Assembly: GCA_937958345.1 (NCBI GenBank)
Contig: CALGNW010000113.1
Span: 1-29,493, forward strand
DNA length: 29,493 nt
Direction: 5' to 3'
Source: an uncultured Neomegalonema sp.
GTDB taxonomy: Bacteria; Pseudomonadota; Alphaproteobacteria; Rhodobacterales; Rhodobacteraceae
Part shown: positions 13,780-20,894 of the stretch, piece by piece
Layout: each line of letters starts with the position of its first letter
How positions within the stretch are numbered: position 1 is the first letter of the stretch
The notes under the pieces: model-generated
Seen by the model: the letters and a program-made list of their open reading frames with translations, nothing else
The model's database searches: none
Told to the model about the DNA's origin: nothing
Position numbers and translations under genes: made by a program

Positions 13780-14616
13780 ATGGCCACCGCCGCCGAAAGC
13801 CACGCAAACCTGCCGACATGCGACCCTGTATGGCAGGCAATCCTCAAAGATGCCCGAGCCATGCAGGTGGCCGAACCGCTGATGCACTCGATGCTACAGG
13901 AAAACGTGATTGGCCGCCCCAGCTTCGAGGCGTCGGTTGCCGCCCGTCTCGCGGCGAAACTGCACGTCCATGAGATCAAAGAGGCGTCGTTGCGCGAAAT
14001 GTTCAACGACATCATCCGCGAGGCTCCCGAGATCAGCGAGCGCGCCCGCGCCGACGTGGCCGCCGTTTACGAGCGCGATCCGGCATGCACCAGCTATCTG
14101 CAACCTCTGTTGTTTTTCAAAGGCTTCATGGCCCTGCAAGCGTCCCGCATCGCGCACGCCCTGTGGACGCGGGACAGAAAACCGCTGGCCCAGTTCATCC
14201 AAATGCGCGTTTCCGAAGTTTTCGGTGTCGACATCCATCCCGGTGCGCGCATCGGCAAAGGCATTATGATCGACCACGCCACTTCCATCGTTATCGGCGA
14301 GACGGCGGTGATCGAGGATGATGTCTCGATGCTCCATTCCGTCACGTTGGGCGGGACGGGCAAAGAGGGCGGCGACCGCCACCCGAAAATCGGGCGCGGC
14401 GTCCTGATCGGCGCGGGCGCGCATATTCTGGGTAACATCCGCATCGGTGAACAATCGCGGGTTGGTGCAGGCTCGGTCGTGCTTCACGATGTCCCCCATT
14501 GCGTCACCGTTGCGGGCGTTCCGGCAAAAATTGTCGGCGATGCAGGCTGCGAACACCCGTCACAATCAATGAACCACACGGTTGAGTTGGTTGAGGGTGG
14601 TGACGCAGGGGCCTGA
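13780..14616 (+). CDS. cysE: Serine O-acetyltransferase
   Basis: A 278-aa enzyme that makes O-acetylserine from serine and acetyl-CoA, the first step of cysteine synthesis. The N-terminal helical SATase domain covers about 8-110 ('PVWQAILKDARAMQVAEPLMHSML'). The left-handed beta-helix with hexapeptide repeats begins near 148: Asp151 ('VDIHPGA') and His166 ('IDHATSIVIGE') are the catalytic pair, and His186 ('LHSVTLGGTGK') is near the CoA/serine site. The loop 'VPAKIVG' precedes the C-terminal tail, which in many species binds and is regulated by cysteine synthase. Here the last ~30 residues end 'VELVEGGDAGA', without the C-terminal Ile needed for the CysK complex. Confidence 0.95.
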   Translation: MATAAESHANLPTCDPVWQAILKDARAMQVAEPLMHSMLQENVIGRPSFEASVAARLAAKLHVHEIKEASLREMFNDIIREAPEISERARADVAAVYERDPACTSYLQPLLFFKGFMALQASRIAHALWTRDRKPLAQFIQMRVSEVFGVDIHPGARIGKGIMIDHATSIVIGETAVIEDDVSMLHSVTLGGTGKEGGDRHPKIGRGVLIGAGAHILGNIRIGEQSRVGAGSVVLHDVPHCVTVAGVPAKIVGDAGCEHPSQSMNHTVELVEGGDAGA

Positions 14617-14631
14617 GGGCTTTTAACCCTC
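14615..14631. terminator. Weak shared terminator between cysE and the DUF502 gene
   Basis: GAGGG and CCCTC form a 5-bp stem around CTTTTAA, spanning the six-base gap between the two convergent stop codons. Short, so low confidence. Confidence 0.3.
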
Positions 14632-15366
14632 CATCGCCTCGCGCCTGTCTTTCTCGCGCTGCAATGCTTCTTTTTGCGCGCGGGTCAGCGGCGGCCATGG
14701 CGGCGTCACCAATCCGGCAGAGATCACCTGCTTGGCCGCTTCTTCGACCGACATTTCCAGCAGGATTATGTCGTCCTTTGGCACGAACAGCAGGAATCCC
14801 GAGGTCGGGTTCGGTGTGGTCGGCAAAAACACGCTGACCATGTTACCGGCGGCGGCGTTTTTCTCGGCAATCTCGCCCGCTGTCTCGGTCGTTACAAAGG
14901 CAACGGCCCAAATGCCGCGCCGCGGGTACTCGATCAGACAGACCTGCTCAAATGAATCCTGACCCTCGCGGGCAAAGATCGTCTCCACGATTTGCTTCAG
15001 CGTTGTGTAGATCGACCGCACGACCGGCATGCGATCCACGATGCTCTCGCCAAACCGGAACAGTTGCCGTCCGAAGAACCCTTTTGTCAGCCCGCCGAGG
15101 GCCGCAACGAAGAAGAAGAAAAAGACGACGCCAATGCCCGGGATCGAGATGGGCAGGTATTCGGCGGGATTATACGCCTTAGGCACATATCGCAGAACCC
15201 ATGAATCCACAAAGTTCAGGAACAGCCAAACCAGATAGATCGTGATCGAGATCGGCGCGAAAATGACGATACCGGTCAGAAAATTGTTCCGCGCCCGCTG
15301 CCAGAACGTGCTGCGCGGCGCGGGGCGGATCAGAACAGGCCGGGAAGGATCGTTCTCAGGACTCAT
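14623..15366 (-). CDS. DUF502 family inner-membrane protein
   Basis: A 247-aa membrane protein of the DUF502 family, whose function is unknown. Two membrane segments: about residues 28-52 ('NFLTGIVIFAPISITIYLVWLFLNFV', family signature 'F.tGl....P...T') and 73-95 ('GIGVVFFFFFVAALGGLTKGF'). Further family marks are 'RMPVVRSIYTTLKQIVETI' (~112-130), 'EYPRRGIWAVAFVT' and 'VFLPTTPNPTSGFLLFVPKDDIILLEMSVEEAAKQVISAGLV'. It is 41 bases downstream of ghrA and likely cotranscribed with it. The ATG at 15366 is used; a GTG directly before it is an alternative. Position and operon partner do not suggest a role. Confidence 0.9.
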   Translation of the reverse strand: MSPENDPSRPVLIRPAPRSTFWQRARNNFLTGIVIFAPISITIYLVWLFLNFVDSWVLRYVPKAYNPAEYLPISIPGIGVVFFFFFVAALGGLTKGFFGRQLFRFGESIVDRMPVVRSIYTTLKQIVETIFAREGQDSFEQVCLIEYPRRGIWAVAFVTTETAGEIAEKNAAAGNMVSVFLPTTPNPTSGFLLFVPKDDIILLEMSVEEAAKQVISAGLVTPPWPPLTRAQKEALQREKDRREAMEG

Positions 15367-15407
15367 CACGTCGTCTCGCAGTTATGCTGTTTCCAGCGCG
15401 AATCACT

Positions 15408-16343
15408 TCAATACCCTCTTTCGCGCTCAACCGTATGCAAGAAAGGTTTACCGCTCTCAAAACGCTCAATTTGCTCGATTATTGTCACGGCTGCGGTTTC
15501 GGGGCGGGTGACACTCGCGATATGCGGCGTGACCAGCACGTTCGGGTGAGTCCAAAAGCGGTGTTCGGGTGGCAGCGGCTCGGTACACATCACATCCAGC
15601 GTCGCGGTGGCGATATGTCCGGTATCCAGCGCCGAAATCAAAGCGTCCTCGTCAATCAGCGGACCGCGCGCCGCATTGATAAGATGCGCGCCCTCCGGCA
15701 TCGCGGCCAGCGCCGCGCCGTCGATCAGATTCTCGGTTTCGGGCGTAAGCGGCGCGAGCAATATCAGGATTTCGCTATCGGTAAGAAGTGTCCGAAATCC
15801 GTCTTCGCCGAACAAACACCGCACCCCGCCGATCTCTTTCGGGGTTCGTGACCAGCCGCTAACGTCAAACCGCAGGCGGCTCAGGGTTTCCGCCGCATCA
15901 CGCCCCAGCGCCCCCAGCCCGACCACGCCGACACGCCTGTTCTGTGCAAGCGGCGGGTTCCATGCCCCCCAAATGCCCTGCGCCTGATCTTTTTGCTGTG
16001 CCGCGACACCCAAATGGGCCCGGTAAGTATGGCCGACGACGTATTCCGTCATACCCAGTGTCAGCCCGTCCTCGACCATCCGCAGCAGAGGCGGGCCGGT
16101 CGGCAGGCTTTCGTTCCGCAGCAGCGTTTCGACACCGGCCCACAGGCTTTGAATCGCCGCAACACCGGAATAGGGGGCCATGTTCTGTATCGGCCCGCTC
16201 GGTTCATAAAGGACGATGTCAACGCTCCCGGGATCGTGGCCGTCGCCCGGCATCACCAGATCGAGTTCGGGACGCTGTGCCAGCAATGCGCTGCGCCAGA
16301 CGTCAGCTGTCACCGTTTTTCCGCCATATAGCACCCGCGTCAT
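15408..16343 (-). CDS. ghrA: Glyoxylate/hydroxypyruvate reductase, D-2-hydroxyacid dehydrogenase family
   Basis: A 311-aa NAD(P)H-dependent enzyme that reduces glyoxylate and hydroxypyruvate. The Rossmann motif GLGALG is at 142-147. The catalytic set is Arg226 ('NAARGPLID'), Glu255 ('CTEPLP') and His274 ('TPHIAS'). 'VDIVLYEPSG', 'IQSLWAGVETLL' and 'TEYVVGH' in the N-terminal half fit the GhrA subgroup rather than SerA or Ddh. The start at 16343 is set by GGAGG six to seven bases upstream; an earlier ATG at 16355 would put that site inside the gene. Forms a likely operon with the DUF502 gene downstream. Substrate preference cannot be read with certainty. Confidence 0.9.
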   Translation of the reverse strand: MTRVLYGGKTVTADVWRSALLAQRPELDLVMPGDGHDPGSVDIVLYEPSGPIQNMAPYSGVAAIQSLWAGVETLLRNESLPTGPPLLRMVEDGLTLGMTEYVVGHTYRAHLGVAAQQKDQAQGIWGAWNPPLAQNRRVGVVGLGALGRDAAETLSRLRFDVSGWSRTPKEIGGVRCLFGEDGFRTLLTDSEILILLAPLTPETENLIDGAALAAMPEGAHLINAARGPLIDEDALISALDTGHIATATLDVMCTEPLPPEHRFWTHPNVLVTPHIASVTRPETAAVTIIEQIERFESGKPFLHTVERERGY

Positions 16344-16370
16344 ACCGTCCTCCATTGGTCACATTCGCTT

Positions 16371-16400
16371 GCAATAGAGGGTTTCAGGTTGATCTTTCAA
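16371..16400 (-). promoter_or_regulatory. Possible promoter for ghrA-DUF502
   Basis: On the - strand TTGAAA (16400-16395), an 18-base spacer, and TATTGC (16376-16371), some 28 bases before the ghrA start. The -35 box is good, the -10 only moderate. Confidence 0.33.
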
Positions 16401-16533
16401 TCTAAGGTTAACGCTCTGCGGGGTCTTGTGACCCTGACGGCGCGAAAAGGTTTTTGAGGCGGGGTTGCTCCTGCGGCGTGGCGTCGGGTGAAATTTGGCG
16501 CTATACGGTGGAAAAAATACGGTGAGGCGGACC

Positions 16534-18090
16534 ATGACGCATACAAGGCGGACGACAGCAGCGAGCTTGATCGCACTCGGTTTTTTGAGCGCACCTGCGG
16601 CGGCGCAGCAAACCATTATCTACAGTGACCCTGCGTTTCAGCAGCAGCCGGGACAAACGTTCCTGCCTCAGCAGCCTTTCGGCAATCAGCCGATCTTCGT
16701 GGACCCGAACACGGGCCAGCCTCTGTTGCCGCAACAGCCGCCGTTTCCTCAGCCGCAGCAGGATTTCGGTCAGCAGCAGCAACAGTTCCAGCCCCAGCCG
16801 CAAACAGGTTTTGGCCAGGCTGCGCAGCAACCGAATTTCGGATCGCCCCTGCCGCAGCCGGGACAGGCCTACAATCCGCCGCAACCCGAAATAACCATTG
16901 CGCCGGGGCCAAGTGCGCCGCAGCAGCAACCAAATCCCTATTACGACCGCGCCGGAACACAACCGCAACCGCAGCAACCGCAGCAACCGCAACCGCTGCC
17001 GCAGATCGGTACGGCGCTTCCCCAGATCGCGCAGCCCGAGCCGCCGCTCCCGCCGGAACCGGCCATCGCGTCTCCGCTTCCGGCTGAAAGCGGTGCCGTC
17101 TTTCAGACGCCTGCGGGCGGTGATCGCGGGCCGGAAATGTCGGCTGAGCTGGACGCTCTGCTTGCGGTGGGTGAGCGGTATCGCGCAGCCAGCCCGGGCT
17201 TTCTCGAAGACCTAAAATCTCTCGCGCGCAAATACCGCGATCCGCTGCCTCAACCGCCCGCACCTGTGGCGGTTGATCCCTCGCAGCCGCCGGTTGACGG
17301 AACCGACGTAGCAGTGCTTGAGGGAGATCCGGCAGTTGATCCGACCGTTACCGATCCTGATTTGGCCCCTTCCGATCCCGGTACAGTCGCGACATTCGAT
17401 TCAGGGACCGAGGTTGTCACCGTGGTCCCGCCCCTCGACCCGGGGTCGGTCAGCTTCGCGTTTCTTGAGGACGACTTTACCGATGGCGAGTTGAACAACA
17501 ATCCGTCGTGGCGCGTGCGTCAGGGCGATTGGGGTATCGATCCTAAATACGGTCTGCGCGCCAAGGCGCCCGCCGAAACGTCAGGTGCGCCGGTCAGCCC
17601 GAAAGAGTTGCTCAAGGTTCTTCTGACGGGTGACACGCCGCAAAGCGACGGCGCATCGACCCCGCAGGCCGCTTTGATCGAGGCGCAAACCGACATTGGA
17701 AACGCCTTTTCCTTTGCCGCGCGTATCGTAGACCATGCGGGCACGGGCACGGCGCATTTCATTATGCATCAGGGCGGGGCGAACTGGCTCGGCTATCGTC
17801 TGGAGTTGCGCTCTGGTCCTCAACCAGTGGTCGTCCTGACCCGCCGCGGCTCGAACGGATACAAGGACATTACAAAGGTATCCGCGCCCGAATTCAAACC
17901 GGGCAAACAGCACGAACTGCGCTGGGCACGCCTTTCGACGGGGCAGATGATCGTATTGCTGAATGGTCGTCCGATTATCACCTCGCGTGACACTGTCTTC
18001 CGCGAGAACTGGAAGGGTTTTGCCTTCTTCAACGCGGGCGGCGACGTGTCGATCCGTACCATCCGCGTTTCCGCTCCGGTCGAGCGTTAA
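16534..18090 (+). CDS. Secreted Pro/Gln-rich protein with C-terminal beta-sandwich (LamG/DUF1080-like) domain
   Basis: A 518-aa exported protein. The signal peptide is clear: 'MTHTRRTTAASLIALGFLS', cleavage expected after 'APAAA' near residue 24. Residues ~30-170 are low complexity, rich in Gln and Pro ('QQPQQPQPLPQ'), built from CAG/CCG-like codons. A charged, Asp/Val-rich stretch follows. The last ~210 residues (from 'FLEDDFTDGELNNNPSWRV') form a probable concanavalin-like sandwich: 'WGIDPKYGLRAKA', 'AHFIMHQGGANWLGYRLELRSG', 'HELRWARLSTGQMIVLLNGRPII', 'NWKGFAFFNAGGDVSIRTIRV'. Such domains often bind sugars. The ATG at 16534 follows GAGGCGG. It precedes a racemase-superfamily gene by two bases, so both are likely expressed together. 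Function unknown. Confidence 0.75.
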   Translation: MTHTRRTTAASLIALGFLSAPAAAQQTIIYSDPAFQQQPGQTFLPQQPFGNQPIFVDPNTGQPLLPQQPPFPQPQQDFGQQQQQFQPQPQTGFGQAAQQPNFGSPLPQPGQAYNPPQPEITIAPGPSAPQQQPNPYYDRAGTQPQPQQPQQPQPLPQIGTALPQIAQPEPPLPPEPAIASPLPAESGAVFQTPAGGDRGPEMSAELDALLAVGERYRAASPGFLEDLKSLARKYRDPLPQPPAPVAVDPSQPPVDGTDVAVLEGDPAVDPTVTDPDLAPSDPGTVATFDSGTEVVTVVPPLDPGSVSFAFLEDDFTDGELNNNPSWRVRQGDWGIDPKYGLRAKAPAETSGAPVSPKELLKVLLTGDTPQSDGASTPQAALIEAQTDIGNAFSFAARIVDHAGTGTAHFIMHQGGANWLGYRLELRSGPQPVVVLTRRGSNGYKDITKVSAPEFKPGKQHELRWARLSTGQMIVLLNGRPIITSRDTVFRENWKGFAFFNAGGDVSIRTIRVSAPVER

Positions 18091-18092
18091 AG

Positions 18093-18839
18093 ATGGCGGC
18101 GTTGCCCTTTGCATCGGATGATGGTCCGGGCAGGCGGGCAACGCTCGGCCTCGTTGTTCTGAAAACAGACGAAACGATCGAGGGCGATTTTCGCGCTTTC
18201 GTGCCCCCGGACGGGATTGCGCTGTATAATACCCGCATCCCTTTCGAAACAACCGTGACCAAAGAAACCCTCGCCCGGATGGAGCATGACCTCAGCGAGT
18301 CGGTCGGGCTTTTTCCTGAATCCGCACCCTTCGATGTCATCGGCTACGGCTGCACATCGGGTAGCGCGGTTATCGGCGAGGACCGCATCGCAGCGCGAAT
18401 CCGGTCCGTATATCCCGAAACGAAGACGACGAATCCGTTGTCAGCGACCAAGGCTGCGTTGGCTGCGGTCGGGGCCAGCCGCATTGCGGTGGTGACACCG
18501 TATGTTGCCGATGTATCCGAAACCCTGCGCGTCAGACTGGCGGAGGCCGGATTCGAAACGATCACTATTGCATCGTTCGAGCAAATCGAAGACGCGGCGG
18601 TCGCCCGCATTACACCGCACTCTATTTACGAGGCTCTGGTGTCCACTGCTGCTCAGGAACCGGTTGATGCAATCTTCGTATCCTGCACCAGCCTGCGAAC
18701 CGCCGACGTCATCGCGCCTGCCGAAGAAAAACTGGGTATTCCGGTAATCAGCAGCAATCAGGCACTGGCATGGCACATGATGCGCCTTGCGGGCCTCAAC
18801 GATGCGCCCGCCCCCTTGGGTAAGCTCGGATCAGTCTGA
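18093..18839 (+). CDS. Asp/Glu racemase superfamily enzyme (maleate isomerase / arylmalonate decarboxylase type)
   Basis: A 248-aa enzyme. Two cysteine motifs sit where the paired catalytic cysteines of the superfamily are expected: 'IGYGCTSGSAVIG' (Cys near residue 87) and 'IFVSCTSLRTADVI' (near 202). 'ATLGLVVLKTDETIE', 'TKTTNPLSATKAALAAVGASRIAVVTPYVADVSE' and 'ISSNQALAWHMMRLAG' are the pattern of maleate cis-trans isomerases and arylmalonate decarboxylases, and also of EutA-type proteins linked to ectoine use. The true substrate cannot be set from the sequence, as no nicotinate or ectoine pathway gene is nearby. It begins two bases after the upstream secreted protein gene. Confidence 0.85.
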   Translation: MAALPFASDDGPGRRATLGLVVLKTDETIEGDFRAFVPPDGIALYNTRIPFETTVTKETLARMEHDLSESVGLFPESAPFDVIGYGCTSGSAVIGEDRIAARIRSVYPETKTTNPLSATKAALAAVGASRIAVVTPYVADVSETLRVRLAEAGFETITIASFEQIEDAAVARITPHSIYEALVSTAAQEPVDAIFVSCTSLRTADVIAPAEEKLGIPVISSNQALAWHMMRLAGLNDAPAPLGKLGSV

Positions 18840-18853
18840 GCGATAAAGGCTGA

Positions 18854-19441
18854 TCACCCGCGCCATGTGCGGAACGGGCCGGTATCGACATGGACAAATC
18901 CCTTCGACGGGTAATACCCGACACCGCCCACATGCTCTTGCAACGCAATCTGCCGCAATGCGCCGGTCGAAACACCTTCGATCCGCATATCAACGGCCAT
19001 ACCTTTGATGTGGTACGAATTCTTGGCAACCTTGCGAATTTTACGCCGCAACATTTCGTTCGTAGATTTCGAGCGATAGCCCGAGATCAGCGTGATCGGC
19101 TTTTTGTGTCCGACCTCTTTTTGCACAGCCAGCAAAAGGTCGATCAACCCGCGATCCATCGAGATAACCTCGTCGCGGCGCCAGTCGCGCATCAGGTGAT
19201 CCAACTCGGCATAAGCATCCTGAAAGATCAGCGGACCCTGTTTGACGATATCGTTGAAGACATCGCCCGTGCGCTGGTTCTTGATGAACAGGCGTTCCGG
19301 CGTATCGATCTTCGGCTCGGTCCGCTCAACTTTTGCCGCCCATCCGGCATGTCCTGCGGCGGCGGCGGGGTCGGGAAAAGCACCGGCCAGAGCAAGGCTG
19401 CCGGTCATCTTCAGAACGTTTCGTCGGGTAAGGCTCGACAC
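18854..19441 (-). CDS. Tat-exported DUF882 protein, M15-like peptidoglycan peptidase fold (YcbK-like)
   Basis: A 195-aa protein exported by the Tat route: 'SSLTRRNVLKMTGSLALAGAF' carries the twin-arginine motif, with cleavage expected near 'PAAAA'. The DUF882/peptidase M15_2 core follows: 'ISGYRSKSTNEMLR' (~120-133), 'SYHIKGMAVDMRI' (~142-154, zinc-ligand type H-x6-D), and 'GGVGYYPSKGFVHVDTGPFRTW' at the end with the third His. The metal-binding set H...D...H appears complete. Starts with GTG at 19441, chosen for the GAGG eight bases upstream. It is convergent with the racemase-type gene, 14 bases apart. Probably acts on wall peptides in the periplasm. Confidence 0.9.
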   Translation of the reverse strand: MSSLTRRNVLKMTGSLALAGAFPDPAAAAGHAGWAAKVERTEPKIDTPERLFIKNQRTGDVFNDIVKQGPLIFQDAYAELDHLMRDWRRDEVISMDRGLIDLLLAVQKEVGHKKPITLISGYRSKSTNEMLRRKIRKVAKNSYHIKGMAVDMRIEGVSTGALRQIALQEHVGGVGYYPSKGFVHVDTGPFRTWRG

Positions 19442-19543
19442 AGTGTAATCCTCGGACCATTCGTGTATTCATTCTTCGGACACCATACGTCTATCCCCTT
19501 GCTGCATCGTTAAAGTATTCTTCCCGTCAGTCGGATTTGAATA

Positions 19544-19572
19544 TTGATATTACAGGTAAATTCATGTTTCAA
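19544..19572 (-). promoter_or_regulatory. Possible promoter for the DUF882 gene in the divergent AT-rich gap
   Basis: On the - strand TTGAAA (19572-19567), 17-base spacer, TATCAA (19549-19544), about 100 bases before the GTG start. The gap 19442-19604 also must hold the rsmB promoter, which I could not place. Confidence 0.3.
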
Positions 19573-19604
19573 AAATCTGTATTAACGCAGTTCGGAGATA
19601 TGTT

Positions 19605-20807
19605 GTGACGCCCTCCGCCCGGCTGGCCGCCGCTGCAAGCATTCTCGATACACTCGACCTTACTCGGCTTGTTGATCCGCAGCTTAAAGCGTGGGCCAGA
19701 CAGAACCGGTTTGCCGGATCGGGCGACCGCCGCGCGATTGCGGACCGCATCTATACGGTTCTGCGGCGCAGGCGTTCCTCGGCGGCGCAGGGCGGTGCAG
19801 AGACAGGCCGTGCGCTTGTTCTTGGTAGTCTTGTTACCGAAGACGGTCTCGGCGTGGATCAGATCAGCGACATTTGCTCCGGTTCCTACGGTCTGGACCC
19901 GCTAAGCGCTGATGAACGCCGCGCCCTTTCGTCAAAGCCCGTTCCTGACTCGCCGGGGGCGGAACTGGACTGGCCTGACTGGCTTTATCCGCAGGCTGAA
20001 CACGTCTTCGGGGCTTCGATTGCCGCGGAACTGGACGCGCTGCGCCAGCGCGCGCCCCTCGATCTGCGCGTCAACACGCTGCGCGCGACGCGATCCGAAG
20101 TCATCGCAAATCTGCAAGACGAAACCGGTATTTCCGCCGAACCCGTTGGCATTGCCGAAACCGCACTGCGCCTGCCGTCAGCAACGCGGATTCTGCAATC
20201 GCGCGCCTTCGAGGAGGGCTTGATCGAACCGCAGGACGCGGCCTCGCAGGCGGTTGCGCTTTTTGCACGGGCAGAGCCTGACAAAAGGGTTCTCGACTTT
20301 TGTGCCGGGGCAGGCGGCAAAACGCTGGCGCTGGCGGCTCAGATGCAAAATCGCGGCGAACTGATCGCCCATGACGTTGACCCCCGCCGGATGCAGGACA
20401 TCCCTAATCGCGCGGCCCGTGTCGGCGTCGATATTATCCGAAGGGCGGCTATCGCCGGACTGACCGAAGGCCGCTTCGATACGGTGTTGGTTGATGCGCC
20501 GTGCTCCGGGTCGGGTTCGTGGCGGCGCGATCCGCTCGGCAAATGGCGTCTGACAGATGACCGGTTGGCCGAGCTTCATAGCGCGCAGCGCGAGGCTCTG
20601 TCACAGGCGGCGGCGTATGTCAGGCAGGGTGGACGCCTCACCTACGCGACATGCTCGGTCCTACCCTCGGAAAACAGCGGGCAAGTCGCATATTTTTTGG
20701 AACTAAACAAAGATTTTGAGCTTGAAGACACGCTTGAGTTGTGGCCCGATAGGGACGGGTGTGACGGATTTTACGCCGCACGGTTTTACCGGCGCGCCGC
20801 CTTATAG
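19605..20807 (+). CDS. rsmB: 16S rRNA m5C methyltransferase, RsmB/NOP2 family
   Basis: A 400-aa SAM-dependent RNA cytosine methyltransferase, expected to modify C967 of 16S rRNA. The N-terminal NusB-like RNA-binding domain covers about 1-140 ('NRFAGSGDRRAIADRIYTVL'). The catalytic part has the SAM site 'VLDFCAGAGGKTLALAAQM' (~229-247), the 'DAPCSGSGSWRRDP' motif with Cys300, and 'TYATCSVLPSENSGQ' with the nucleophile Cys350. GTG start at 19605 with GGAGA upstream. The C-terminus 'YAARFYRR' is standard for this subfamily in rhodobacteria. It lies directly upstream of cckA, with a regulatory gap of 87 bases. Confidence 0.93.
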   Translation: MTPSARLAAAASILDTLDLTRLVDPQLKAWARQNRFAGSGDRRAIADRIYTVLRRRRSSAAQGGAETGRALVLGSLVTEDGLGVDQISDICSGSYGLDPLSADERRALSSKPVPDSPGAELDWPDWLYPQAEHVFGASIAAELDALRQRAPLDLRVNTLRATRSEVIANLQDETGISAEPVGIAETALRLPSATRILQSRAFEEGLIEPQDAASQAVALFARAEPDKRVLDFCAGAGGKTLALAAQMQNRGELIAHDVDPRRMQDIPNRAARVGVDIIRRAAIAGLTEGRFDTVLVDAPCSGSGSWRRDPLGKWRLTDDRLAELHSAQREALSQAAAYVRQGGRLTYATCSVLPSENSGQVAYFLELNKDFELEDTLELWPDRDGCDGFYAARFYRRAAL

Positions 20808-20808
20808 A

Positions 20809-20823
20809 TTAATTGATGATTAA
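20809..20823 (+). promoter_or_regulatory. CtrA binding site (TTAA-N7-TTAA) upstream of cckA
   Basis: TTAA (20809-20812), TTGATGA, TTAA (20820-20823), followed by C: a perfect match to the known CtrA full box. It overlaps the -35 box of the predicted cckA promoter, the usual position for CtrA control. It begins two bases after the rsmB stop. Confidence 0.72.
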
Positions 20824-20841
20824 CACTTGGCGGTTTACAAA
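20813..20841 (+). promoter_or_regulatory. Predicted cckA promoter
   Basis: TTGATG (20813-20818), 17-base spacer, TACAAA (20836-20841); four of six matches in each box. A 6-bp hairpin (ACGAAG 20857-20862, CTTCGT 20870-20875) lies in the leader just before the ribosome site. No alphaproteobacterial LexA box (GAAC-N7-GAAC or GTTC-N7-GTTC) is visible in this gap. Confidence 0.45.
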
Positions 20842-20894
20842 TTCTTCAGGGGGGGTACGAAGGTCTGATCTTCGTGCCTCGATAAGGGGGCAAC

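Noticed and set aside
16620..17000. Tandem CAG/CCG trinucleotide repeat as a separate element
   Set aside because: Irregular and in frame; explained as codons of the Pro/Gln-rich part of the secreted protein.
18829..18860. Terminator between the racemase-type gene and the DUF882 gene
   Set aside because: GATCAG/CTGATC can pair over a loop of about 15 bases, but the stem is short and no T-run follows.
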